DNA of 64,000 bases, taken from positions 1-64,000 of the forward strand of contig JAQSDW010000218.1 in NCBI GenBank assembly GCA_029946105.1, read 5' to 3'. The DNA comes from Reyranella sp. (GTDB lineage Bacteria > Pseudomonadota > Alphaproteobacteria > Reyranellales > Reyranellaceae). Below the pieces are notes generated by a model, which saw only the letters and a program-made list of their open reading frames with translations, did not search any database and was not told the DNA's origin. Every line of letters begins with the position of its first letter. The stretch's first letter is position 1. A program made the translations under genes and the position numbers. Shown here in pieces: positions 1 through 7,785 of this stretch.

Positions 1-22
1 CCGTCGGCCGCCGCCCGGCGCT

Positions 23-1159
23 CTACTTCGCCGGCCGACCCAATACCTCAGCCGTATGCTCGCCGAGCCTGGGTGAGGGGCGGGCGGAGCGGGGGCGCGC
101 ACGGTCGAAGGTGATGGGAATGCCCACCACCTTGGGGCCGCCCCCGGGCAGCTGCTGCACCAGCTTCGACGCGGCGAACTGCTCACTGGTCGCCACCTCG
201 CCGATGTCGTTCACCGGCGCGCACGGCACGCCCGCCTTGTCCATCGCCGCCAGCCAGTGCGCACGCGTCTGCTGCTTGAGTGTCGCCGCGATCATCGGCA
301 GCAGCTCGGTCTTGTTGGCCACGCGCTCGGCGCTCTTGGCAAAGCGCGGATCGGTGGCCCAGTCGGTCCGCCCCAGTACCGCAGCGCAGCGCGCCCATAG
401 CCGGTCGTTGCCGGGCGCCAGGCAGATCGGATGATCGGCGGTCTCGAAGGTCTGGTAGGGCACGATCACCGGACTGCCGGTGCCGTGGCGCTTCGAGATT
501 GTGCCGTTGGCGATGTAGTTGTTCACCGAGCCTTCGACCCAATGCACCGCCGAGTCGAACAGCGACGTGTCGACCAGGCAGCCTTTGCCGGTCTTGTCGC
601 GCATGCGCAGCGCCGCCAGCGCGCCGATGGTGCAGAACATGCCGGTCGCCTTGTCGTTGATCGAGGCGCCGCAGAAGGTCGGCGGATCTTCTGCCCGGCC
701 GGTCACGCTCATCATGCCACCATAGGCCTGCAGCAGCGGATCGAAGCCCGGCTTCATCCTCAGCGGCCCCTCGTAGCCGAAGGCCCAGATCGAGCAGTAG
801 ATGAGGCGCGGATGGCGCTTCAGCATCGCCTCGGGCCCGATGCCGATCTCGTCGACGACGCCGGGCCGCAGGTTCTGGATCAATATGTCGGCGCTCTCGC
901 AAAGCTTGTTCAACGCCTCAATATCGGCCGGCAGTTTCAGGTCGAGCACGACCGAGCGCTTGTTGCGGTTCTGGCTGTGGAAATAGAGCGAGGCGCCGTC
1001 ATGGGCGAACGGAGGGCCCCAGATGCGGGCATCGTCGCCCTCGGGCTTCTCGATCTTGATGACGTCGGCGCCCATGTCGGCCAGCAGCACCCCGGCGAGC
1101 GGACCGGCCAATGCCTGCCCCACCTCGATCACGCGAATTCCGTCGAGCGGTAATGTCAC
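23..1159 (-). CDS. Class III (CaiB/BaiF) CoA transferase
   Basis: Predicted to move CoA between acyl-CoA and a free carboxylic acid in the cytoplasm. The 378-residue length and the N-terminal GIRVIEVGQALAGPLAG and ADVIKIEKPEGDD blocks are typical of family III. Asp169 in INDKATG sits exactly where the catalytic aspartate of formyl-CoA transferase lies. The start is GTG, preceded by a purine-rich GAGAGAGAGG Shine-Dalgarno. It is divergent from the amidohydrolase at 1291, with a 131-bp shared promoter region. The substrate cannot be read from the sequence; the gene nearest the left edge has no visible operon partner. Confidence 0.93.
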   Translation of the reverse strand: MTLPLDGIRVIEVGQALAGPLAGVLLADMGADVIKIEKPEGDDARIWGPPFAHDGASLYFHSQNRNKRSVVLDLKLPADIEALNKLCESADILIQNLRPGVVDEIGIGPEAMLKRHPRLIYCSIWAFGYEGPLRMKPGFDPLLQAYGGMMSVTGRAEDPPTFCGASINDKATGMFCTIGALAALRMRDKTGKGCLVDTSLFDSAVHWVEGSVNNYIANGTISKRHGTGSPVIVPYQTFETADHPICLAPGNDRLWARCAAVLGRTDWATDPRFAKSAERVANKTELLPMIAATLKQQTRAHWLAAMDKAGVPCAPVNDIGEVATSEQFAASKLVQQLPGGGPKVVGIPITFDRARPRSARPSPRLGEHTAEVLGRPAK

Positions 1160-1290
1160 GATGCCTCTCTCTCCGACGCTGTGCCTTCAGATGTTGGTAA
1201 AGAGACGGCGCACGCCCGTAAAGATCATGTTCGCGACGGGGGAAGGCCACCGCGCTATAGTCCGCCCAAGAAAGCACGGGGGACACCAGG

Positions 1291-2562
1291 ATGCGGCTGC
1301 TGATCGAGCATGCGACGGTCTGGGACGGCAGCGGTGCGGCGCCATTTCCGGGCCAGGTGTTGATCGAGGGTGAGCGCATTGCGGCAGTGGCGCCTGCCGG
1401 CCAGGCGATCGCGGCCGCCGAAGGCGCGGAGCGGCTCGATGCCGGAGCGAAGTTCCTCATGCCTGGTCTGGTCGAGGGCCATGCCCATCTTTCCTTCGTC
1501 GACACGCCGCGCGGCACCGCGTTGGGCGAGCTGCCGCCGGAGGACCACGCACTCCTCACCATGGATGCGGCACGCAAGCTGCTGGGCGCCGGCTTCACCA
1601 GCGCCTGCTCCGCGGCGGCGGCCAAGATCCGCCTCGACGTCGCGGTGCGCGACGCCATCGAGCGCGGCCACACCGACGGGCCGCGGCTGCTGACCGCGAG
1701 CCCCGAGCTCACCGTCACCGGCGGTCTGGGCGACGGCCGCCGCCTGCATCTGCACCAGGAGAGTTTCGGCGTCGCCGTCGACGGGCCCGACGAGGTCCGG
1801 CGCATGGCGCGGCTTTGCCTGCGCGAGGGTTGCGACACCATCAAGCTCAACATCTCGGGCGACGTCGGCACCGAATCGGCGCTGGCTGAAGCCACGGTCA
1901 TGACCGACGCCGAGGTCGCGGCTGGTGTCGAGGCCGCTCACACCATCGGCCGCCGCGTTGCCGCCCATGCCCGCGCCTCCAACTCGGTGAAGCTGGCGCT
2001 GCGCCATGGCGTCGACATCATCTATCACTGCGACTTCGCCGACGATGAGGCGCTCGACATGCTGGAAGCGGCCAAGGACCGCGTCTTCACTGGCCCGGCC
2101 ATCGGCCTCGTGGTGAACCGGCTGGAGAGCCTGCGTGGCGACAACTCGGTGCAGGGCCAGGTCGCTCTCGAGCGGCTAAAACCGCTCTACGAGGCGACCT
2201 GCCGTGTGCATGTCGAGATGCGCAAGCGCGGCATCCGCATCGTGGTCGGCGGCGACTACGGCTTCGCCGCCAACCCCCAAGGCACCAACGCGCGCGACCT
2301 CGAACACTTCGTGACGCATTTTGGTTTCAGCCCCAGCGAGGCGCTGCAGTCCGCGACCCGGACCGGTGGCGAGATCATGATGCGCGGCCACGAGCTCGGC
2401 CAGATCAAGCCGGGTTTCCTTGCCGACCTGCTGCTGGTCGACGGCGATCCCCTGGGAGACGTGCGCGTGCTCCAGGACAAGGCGCGGCTCGCGATGATCG
2501 TGAAGGGCGGCCTACGTTACGTGACCTGTGAAGGCGCGCCCCATGTAAGAAGACTTCATTAG
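1291..2562 (+). CDS. Metal-dependent amidohydrolase (imidazolonepropionase-like)
   Basis: A 423-residue amidohydrolase-superfamily enzyme predicted to cleave amide or cyclic amide bonds. The N-terminal beta-sandwich strand leads into the metal-binding HxH of GHAHLSF (His64 and His66). Downstream are KLNISGDVG (candidate metal-bridging lysine), AHARASN, YHCDFADD and VVGGDYGF, and the C-terminal GFLADLLLVDGDPLGD closing motif, all usual in imidazolonepropionase-related hydrolases. No signal peptide is seen. It stands alone on this strand. Its last 39 codons have a diverged second copy at 4189-4308. Substrate unknown: peptidase-type (acyl-amino-acid) and hydantoin-type activities are both known in the family. 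Confidence 0.9.
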   Translation: MRLLIEHATVWDGSGAAPFPGQVLIEGERIAAVAPAGQAIAAAEGAERLDAGAKFLMPGLVEGHAHLSFVDTPRGTALGELPPEDHALLTMDAARKLLGAGFTSACSAAAAKIRLDVAVRDAIERGHTDGPRLLTASPELTVTGGLGDGRRLHLHQESFGVAVDGPDEVRRMARLCLREGCDTIKLNISGDVGTESALAEATVMTDAEVAAGVEAAHTIGRRVAAHARASNSVKLALRHGVDIIYHCDFADDEALDMLEAAKDRVFTGPAIGLVVNRLESLRGDNSVQGQVALERLKPLYEATCRVHVEMRKRGIRIVVGGDYGFAANPQGTNARDLEHFVTHFGFSPSEALQSATRTGGEIMMRGHELGQIKPGFLADLLLVDGDPLGDVRVLQDKARLAMIVKGGLRYVTCEGAPHVRRLH

Positions 2563-2627
2563 AGGGCATATCGGTCAAATTGAGGGAGGAGATTGGCCAT
2601 CGGCCGAGCCTGGCGAGCACGATCAGA

Positions 2628-2646
2628 ATTGCATATATGCTGCAAT
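2628..2646. promoter_or_regulatory. 19-bp palindromic operator-like site, copy 1
   Basis: The sequence ATTGCATATATGCTGCAAT has half-sites ATTGCA and TGCAAT, extended by flanking GA/TC to an 8-bp inverted repeat. It lies 56 bp upstream of the small membrane gene at 2702. A 16/19 identical site occurs at 61880-61898, upstream of an ABC-importer gene. The form suits a dimeric regulator such as a GntR-family protein, but no such regulator is encoded in the window. Confidence 0.5.
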
Positions 2647-2701
2647 TCCACCTTATTTCGAAGACAGCTTTTGCCGATGAGACCGACCTGATGCGGATTC
2701 G

Positions 2702-2953
2702 ATGCACGCTCGAGAGCTCAACCTCCTCCTCTTGGTGCTGCTGCTGAGTGCAGGGGCCTGTCTCTGTCTTTCTTTCCGGGAAAATTGCCAGAGGACGATC
2801 GGCCTGAGGAGACACTTTCGGTCGTCTGGGTTCGCGATCCTTTCCGCCCTCATGCTGGTGTTCTTTCAGGTGGGGTTGAAGCAGCCTGCGCGACCGTTCC
2901 TGGTCATTTTGCGCTCAGCTTGGCCATCGGCGGGGGCCGGGGCTCGACCTTGA
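2702..2953 (+). CDS. Small two-helix membrane protein, hypothetical
   Basis: Would encode 83 residues with two hydrophobic stretches, one at about residues 8-24 (leucine-rich) and one at about 43-60. I do not recognise it. It starts 56 bp after the operator-like palindrome and ends 2 bp before the next small gene, giving a tandem arrangement with the hydrolase at 3220. Codons use more T- and A-ending forms than the flanking genes, as throughout 2563-4080. The Shine-Dalgarno is weak, so it could be spurious. Confidence 0.35.
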   Translation: MHARELNLLLLVLLLSAGACLCLSFRENCQRTIGLRRHFRSSGFAILSALMLVFFQVGLKQPARPFLVILRSAWPSAGAGARP

Positions 2954-2955
2954 AG

Positions 2956-3177
2956 ATGAGAGTCGATCGATCTTCCAAGGTTCCGCGGCCTCCCGGAAGT
3001 CGCAATTCTATCTGGATTGCAGCACTGGCGGTGTTGGCGGCAGCCGTCGATATTGCGGCAGCCTCCATCGGGTTGGATGCGAAGACCTGGCGCTTCTATT
3101 CGGCGTTGGTTGCAACGGGATGTTCGGGCTTGTTGTTCGGGCGTGCCATTGTTCTCGCGGGCGCGTTTGGTGCTTGA
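2956..3177 (+). CDS. Small two-helix membrane protein, hypothetical
   Basis: A 73-residue reading frame beginning MRVDRSSK, with a basic N-terminus and two predicted membrane helices (about residues 17-34 and 43-66). It follows the 2702 gene by 2 bp and its stop abuts the hydrolase reading frame, so the three may be co-transcribed. No family recognised. The in-frame upstream extension to 2785 overlaps the neighbouring gene and is less likely. Confidence 0.4.
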   Translation: MRVDRSSKVPRPPGSRNSIWIAALAVLAAAVDIAAASIGLDAKTWRFYSALVATGCSGLLFGRAIVLAGAFGA

Positions 3178-3219
3178 TTGGATAGTGATCGTTCGCTCCC
3201 AGGAGGCTTACTGAGCATC

Positions 3220-4077
3220 GTGTTCCGTCTGGCTCGCATCTTCGCCGTTTTCCTCCTGCTGACCGCGATGTTCGGTGCTGCCGTTGTTTGGGTCGGCATT
3301 CCCTATCTGGAACGCCGGTGGGCCTTCTTTCCGGCGTCGTCTGCTTCTGCACAACTGTGGCAAATGCCGGTGGACGCGATGGAGGTTTCGTTTCCAACTT
3401 CGGATGGCGACCGCCTGACGGGCTGGTTCTTTGGCAGCAAGGGACCGCAGAACGGGATTACGGTGCTTCTGCTGCATGGCAATGAAGGCGTTCTCCCGGA
3501 TTATTTGCCGGAGGTCCAGATTCTTCAGACGCTCGGCTTCAATATGCTGTTGTTCAACTATCGAGGCTTCGGCAAGAGTGAAGGCACTACACTGGGGGAG
3601 ACGACGCTCGACCTCGATGGGGCGGCGGCACTGCGCTACCTGACGAACGAGCGCGGCATCGATCCCCACGCTATTGCACTGCTGGGCGTTTCCCTTGGTG
3701 CAGCAGTGGCGGCTGACCTCGCCACGACGTCGCCGTGCCGCGCTGTCGCTCTCCTCGGCGCCTTTGCATCTTCCAGGGAGCAGGTCGCCAGGCTGGAGGC
3801 TTGGCGTAGCAAGCCCTGGCTGCCGGAGTTTCTTCTCGATTTCCTGAGCAGCCCCTTCGACACGCTCGACATAATCGACCAGGCAAACTGCCCTGTACTG
3901 ATCATTCATGGCCAGAACGACAGATTTGTCCCAATTGAACAAGCTTGGGAACTCTATGATGCGGCACGGCCACCCAAGCGACTTATCGTCGTCCCGGGCG
4001 GCGCGCATGGTCTTCCGACCTCAGAAGGCCGCCGCTATCTCTCTGAGTTGGCTTCGTTCTTCATCAACAGACGATGA
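3220..4077 (+). CDS. Membrane-anchored alpha/beta hydrolase
   Basis: A serine hydrolase of the BEM46/YsgA-like alpha/beta group, about 285 residues. An N-terminal hydrophobic helix (about residues 5-25) should anchor it with the catalytic domain in the periplasm. The fold is shown by LLLHGNEG (oxyanion), FNYRGFGKSEG, the nucleophile elbow GVSLGA, the acid in HGQNDRFVP and the histidine in GGAHGLP. I prefer the GTG at 3220. An AGGAGG lies 13 bp upstream, a little far; a TTG at 3178 or CTG at 3211 are alternatives. Codon usage differs from the neighbours, suggesting recent acquisition. Confidence 0.8.
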   Translation: MFRLARIFAVFLLLTAMFGAAVVWVGIPYLERRWAFFPASSASAQLWQMPVDAMEVSFPTSDGDRLTGWFFGSKGPQNGITVLLLHGNEGVLPDYLPEVQILQTLGFNMLLFNYRGFGKSEGTTLGETTLDLDGAAALRYLTNERGIDPHAIALLGVSLGAAVAADLATTSPCRAVALLGAFASSREQVARLEAWRSKPWLPEFLLDFLSSPFDTLDIIDQANCPVLIIHGQNDRFVPIEQAWELYDAARPPKRLIVVPGGAHGLPTSEGRRYLSELASFFINRR

Positions 4078-4188
4078 GGCGGGCAAGTCGCGCAAGCATG
4101 GTCGCCTGGCCGTTCCTTCGTCTCCTCTGCCCATCCCCGTAGGAGCGCATCAGGTGCTTGTTTACAGCGACTTGTGCCAACTCAACCG

Positions 4189-4308
4189 GGAAATGCTCTG
4201 GGAGATGTATGCGTGCCGCAGGAGAAGGCGCAGCTCGCGATGATCATGAAGGGCGGCGTGCGTTACGTGACCTGCGAAGGCGCACTGCATGTAAGAAGAC
4301 TGCACTAG
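4189..4308 (+). pseudogene. 3' remnant of a second amidohydrolase copy
   Basis: In frame, these 40 codons read GNALGDV...KGGVRYVTCEGA...HVRRLH and stop. They match the last 39 residues of the intact amidohydrolase (1291-2562) at 30 of 39 positions, and both copies share the terminal HVRRLH plus stop. No upstream part of the gene is present; sequence before 4189 does not align. It marks either a decayed tandem duplicate or the far edge of an insertion that brought in 2563-4188. Confidence 0.85.
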
Positions 4309-4478
4309 TCTTCGTAAAAATATATCTTCCTTGAGTGTTTTCGGCCATCTCGTCAGGCGAGGTCCCAAGGCGTTTAGTGCACTATTTCCGGGCTTATTTC
4401 TCTGCATTCCTTGTGCGCATTCATTCCTTGTGCAACTGTCTTGGCGAGTTTCATGAATTTGATCCGGCCGGAGGCCTA

Positions 4479-5033
4479 ATGCGCGCTGTCGATGGGATTG
4501 TTCGTTTCGATGGGAAGACACCAGGCGTTGCTGTGAAGGTGTCGACGCTGCTCGCCGTCGGTATTGCCCTGGCCTCGCCGCCGGCGCTGTCGCAAGGCGC
4601 CATGGGGTCTGGCGGAGTGCCGATGGCGCCTCAGCCGCGTGTCGCCCCGGCACCGCAGGCGCCCGCTGCACTCCAGGCCCCGGTCGTGGCGCCACAAATG
4701 CCACTCGTCATGCCGCCGCCCTCTGTCACCCAGTCTGGCACCACAAGTCAGCCTCAGAAGACTTTGAGGGTCATCAACAATTCCGAGACGGAACCGGCGA
4801 CAGTCGAGGCGCAATTCTCGAAAACGGCCAAGGGCACCGCAGGCGCCGGCCCCTCGCAATCCGTCAATAGTGGTTCCAACAGGGATCACATCGATCAAGA
4901 CGCCCAGACTGACATCAAGAAGGGGCTCACGACGTCCAGTGGAAATCCAACCAACGGACACGGCAGTCCCCAAAGAACCACTGTGGGCTCGACTCCGACG
5001 AATGGTATCGGCGGCATGGGAGGTGGGAGATAA
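4479..5033 (+). CDS. Secreted proline-rich protein, hypothetical (first of five-gene locus)
   Basis: A 184-residue exported protein of unknown function. ATG 4479 is chosen because GGAGG lies 5 bp upstream. A long, basic n-region precedes a hydrophobic core (about residues 22-35) and a likely cut after ALS. The mature protein opens QGAM...MAPQPRVAP, followed by a Pro/Ala-rich stretch. This signature recurs in the proteins at 5042 and 7786. The rest is Ser/Thr/Gly/Asn-rich and probably disordered, ending GGMGGGR. The segment PQKTLRVINNSE resembles the strand before the modules in its paralogues. Only 8 bp separate it from the next gene. Confidence 0.72.
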   Translation: MRAVDGIVRFDGKTPGVAVKVSTLLAVGIALASPPALSQGAMGSGGVPMAPQPRVAPAPQAPAALQAPVVAPQMPLVMPPPSVTQSGTTSQPQKTLRVINNSETEPATVEAQFSKTAKGTAGAGPSQSVNSGSNRDHIDQDAQTDIKKGLTTSSGNPTNGHGSPQRTTVGSTPTNGIGGMGGGR

Positions 5034-5041
5034 ATCATAAA

Positions 5042-6628
5042 GTGAAGGCGCGGCCATTGGCGCGCGCCCTGTCTCTGCTCGCCGCTGGCATCGGCCTGCT
5101 GTGGCAGCCAGCTTTCGCCCAGGGCCCCATGTCGCCGGGAGGCGGGGCCATGGCGCCCCAACCGCGCGTGGCGCCGCCACCACCGCCACCCCCGATCCCG
5201 CCGCCGGTAATGGCGCCCGCATCGCCCGGCATGCAGCCTGGCGCGCCGGCGTCTGTCGCGCCGCGCAGCGGGTCGACGTCAGACACCAACGTTCCCAGGA
5301 GTACCGTCAATGAGTTGCCGCGGCCGGCCGATCGTCCGTCGGTGACGACGGGTGGCAGCACGACCAAGAGCCCGGACACCGGTTCGCCTCCGCCTCAGAC
5401 CAGTTCGCCTTCGCCTCAGAATCGCGCGCCTGCGCCGACCGCCGGCAGCACGCCCGGGCGAGTGGCGCCGGTGGCAGCACCTGTCGCCCCCACCGTAGAT
5501 CGTTCGACGGCCATCGCTTCGGTGTCGAGAGGTCTGTTGCCGGCACGCGATGTCGCCGTCGTCACCACCGACGGCAGCGGCGGTGCGCGAACGCAGGTCA
5601 AGACCAACGACAAGGGCCAGTTCTCGTTCGGCCCGCTGTCGCCCGGCGTTCGCGACGTTACTTTCCCGATCGCCGATCTCCAGCGTGCGCTGTCGGACGG
5701 CGGGACCAAGAAGCGCTTGCCCAGCGTGACAGTCAGCCTGGTCGTTCCCGCCATGCCGGGCGCGGCACCGCGCGGCAATCTGGTCGCGCATACTTATTCG
5801 CGCATCGATCCCAACAAGGACATCCGCGCCAAGATCACGATTCCCAAGGACGGCAGCGGCGCGATCGTGGATTGGGGCGACGGCACGCCGCCGATCAACG
5901 TGGTCCGCCAGGGGTGGCCAATCGATGTCGGTAAGGAGCGCCGGCCTGTCGAAACGATCGGCACGATTTCGTTCGTGCCCAAGTTCCAGAAGATGCAGTT
6001 CTTCTCGCCGCCGCCCTGCGAGCCGTGGTGGCAGTGCGTGCCGCCGCCGCCGCCCGATGGCGATCCGCCGATGGACGATCCCTGGACGGAGCTCCCCCCC
6101 GAGACCTACCCGCCGCCGGAAGATCCCATCATCGAGATTGTCGAAATCGACGATCCGCCCAAGGTCGACCCGCCCCAGGTAGATCCTCCAAAGGTCGATC
6201 CACCCAGGATCGACGACAAGGGGAAGTTCGACATCGGGCCGCTGCTGGGCACCCGCGTGATCAACGTGTCCCTGCCGCAATCGGGCAAGATCGTCACCGA
6301 TCCGCCGAAGCCGCCGGTCAAGGTGGCACTCCTCCTGCCATCCGAACCACGCGCGGCCGTTGAGGCGATGAACGCCGGTGGACGGCCGCCGCTGGTTCGC
6401 GCGTCCGATCGGCTCTTCCTGGTCGAGCATATCTACGCGCCGGACACGACGGGCCAGACGCTGCGCGTCACGGTCACCGTGGCCAAGGACGGCGAGAGTG
6501 CGCTGGTCGACTGGGGCGACGGCACGCCGGTGACGAATGTTCGCCGCGACGGCAAGCCGATCGCCGCGGCCAGCGTCGACCACGAAGCCATCGGTCGCAT
6601 CCTTTTCGTCGAAGCCAAGAAAAAGTAG
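5042..6628 (+). CDS. Secreted proline-rich protein with two DWGDG modules
   Basis: A 528-residue exported protein, starting at GTG 5042. Signal peptide about 1-26 (PAFA|Q); the mature start QGPM...MAPQPRVAP runs into poly-proline. Residues 166-311 and 385-523 are two copies of one module. Each has a prealbumin/SpaA-like strand pair (DKGQFSFGPLSPG; DKGKFDIGPLLG), a central vxvLLxP strand, and a terminal KDGxxxxVDWGDGTPxxNV block like PKD or transthyretin-type beta domains. The linker carries CEPWWQC (Cys326/Cys332) and four VDPP-type pentapeptides. No enzymatic motif. I infer a cell-surface structural or adhesive protein. It shares its operon with an outer-membrane barrel. Confidence 0.8.
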   Translation: MKARPLARALSLLAAGIGLLWQPAFAQGPMSPGGGAMAPQPRVAPPPPPPPIPPPVMAPASPGMQPGAPASVAPRSGSTSDTNVPRSTVNELPRPADRPSVTTGGSTTKSPDTGSPPPQTSSPSPQNRAPAPTAGSTPGRVAPVAAPVAPTVDRSTAIASVSRGLLPARDVAVVTTDGSGGARTQVKTNDKGQFSFGPLSPGVRDVTFPIADLQRALSDGGTKKRLPSVTVSLVVPAMPGAAPRGNLVAHTYSRIDPNKDIRAKITIPKDGSGAIVDWGDGTPPINVVRQGWPIDVGKERRPVETIGTISFVPKFQKMQFFSPPPCEPWWQCVPPPPPDGDPPMDDPWTELPPETYPPPEDPIIEIVEIDDPPKVDPPQVDPPKVDPPRIDDKGKFDIGPLLGTRVINVSLPQSGKIVTDPPKPPVKVALLLPSEPRAAVEAMNAGGRPPLVRASDRLFLVEHIYAPDTTGQTLRVTVTVAKDGESALVDWGDGTPVTNVRRDGKPIAAASVDHEAIGRILFVEAKKK

Positions 6629-6644
6629 CTGTAGGGTCAAGTTC

Positions 6645-7706
6645 ATGAAAATCAGTCTGTTTGCCGTATCCGTCGTCGCGTCGAGTGTCGTCCTGGCGGG
6701 GCCTGCCCTTGCGCAATTGTCGCCGGGGACGACGACCAACACCACCGTGTCCACGGCGCCCACGGCGTCGGCGCAATCGACGGTCGTCAGCAGCGGCATT
6801 CAAAGCCAGAGCAATACGACGGCCTACGTCACCCTGCCGGGTATCAGTTCGGTGATTCAGCAGACGTTGCTGGGGCCGAAATTGGTCGGGCCGCGCGCGG
6901 GCGCGGAACTCAGCCCGATGAATGGCGGCCCGGGGCACAGCGGCGTGTCAGCGGGCGACGACCCGTGGGGCTGGCAGGCGTGGATCCAGGGCGGCGGCGG
7001 CAACACAGTAAACAGCCTGGCGACCGGCGGCTACAACATCGCCAACTACGGAACCCAGCTCGGCCTGCAGGCGCAGATTACGCCGAAGTTCCTGTTCGGT
7101 GTCAGCGGCTCCTGGCAGGGATCGAACGGCACGCTGAACGGCGGCTTCTCGTCGACCAACTCGACCTTCGGCGTCACGGCCTATGCCGGCTGGCAGTTCA
7201 ACGAGAACTGGAACGCCTCGGCGATGGCTGGCTACAGCGGTGGTTCGAGCTCGCTCACCAATTCCACCTCCAACTACAGCGCCAGCTATGGCAACAGCCA
7301 ATGGAACTTCCAGGGCGGGCTCAACGGCTACTACAAGGTGGGCGCCGTGGTCCTGGCGCCGATGGTGTCGATCCTCTATTCGCCGATCAACAGCTTCGGC
7401 TACACCGACAGCAACCTCGTCGTCGTGCCCGGCCAGACCACTTCGCTCACCCGCGGCTCGGCCGGCGGCTTCATCAGCCTGCCGCTGGAAAAGTGGCAGC
7501 CCTACGTCCGCGCCACCATCGAGCAGGACTTCGCCATGCCGACCGGCAGCGCGCCCAACGGCTCGACCGGCGGCACCGTGGGCGTCGGTGCCACGATCCC
7601 GCTCACCGACTCGCTCTGGGCCTCGATCGACGGCGGCTACAATTCGATCGGGCGCGTCGCGCTGTCGTCATGGTCTGGCAGCGCGCGTCTCAGCCTGCGA
7701 TTCTGA
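6645..7706 (+). CDS. Outer-membrane beta-barrel (autotransporter-type) protein
   Basis: A 353-residue protein. ATG 6645 is favoured because it opens MKISLFAVSVVASSVV, a clean signal peptide cut after ALA at residue 23. Residues 24-105 are Thr/Ser/Gln-rich and low in structure. From about residue 108 (WGWQAWIQGGGG) alternating hydrophobic/polar strands with many Gly, Asn and aromatic residues run to the C-terminus SARLSLRF. The terminal Phe is the usual recognition signal for outer-membrane insertion. It resembles a stand-alone autotransporter translocator domain lacking a long passenger. Its place between secreted proline-rich proteins suggests a port or anchor for them (inference). Confidence 0.82.
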   Translation: MKISLFAVSVVASSVVLAGPALAQLSPGTTTNTTVSTAPTASAQSTVVSSGIQSQSNTTAYVTLPGISSVIQQTLLGPKLVGPRAGAELSPMNGGPGHSGVSAGDDPWGWQAWIQGGGGNTVNSLATGGYNIANYGTQLGLQAQITPKFLFGVSGSWQGSNGTLNGGFSSTNSTFGVTAYAGWQFNENWNASAMAGYSGGSSSLTNSTSNYSASYGNSQWNFQGGLNGYYKVGAVVLAPMVSILYSPINSFGYTDSNLVVVPGQTTSLTRGSAGGFISLPLEKWQPYVRATIEQDFAMPTGSAPNGSTGGTVGVGATIPLTDSLWASIDGGYNSIGRVALSSWSGSARLSLRF

Positions 7707-7785
7707 TCTGCTTCGTTGGCATGGGCGGTGATTGCTCCATGGGGGCATTCACCGCTCGCAAATTTCGCCGGATTTTTTGGAGGAC

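Noticed and set aside
5279-6799. Long open frame on the minus strand (506 codons) opposite the modular protein genes
   Set aside because: Arg/His/Asp-rich shadow of the high-GC plus-strand genes; no ribosome site or family motif, while the plus strand shows a signal peptide and module repeats.
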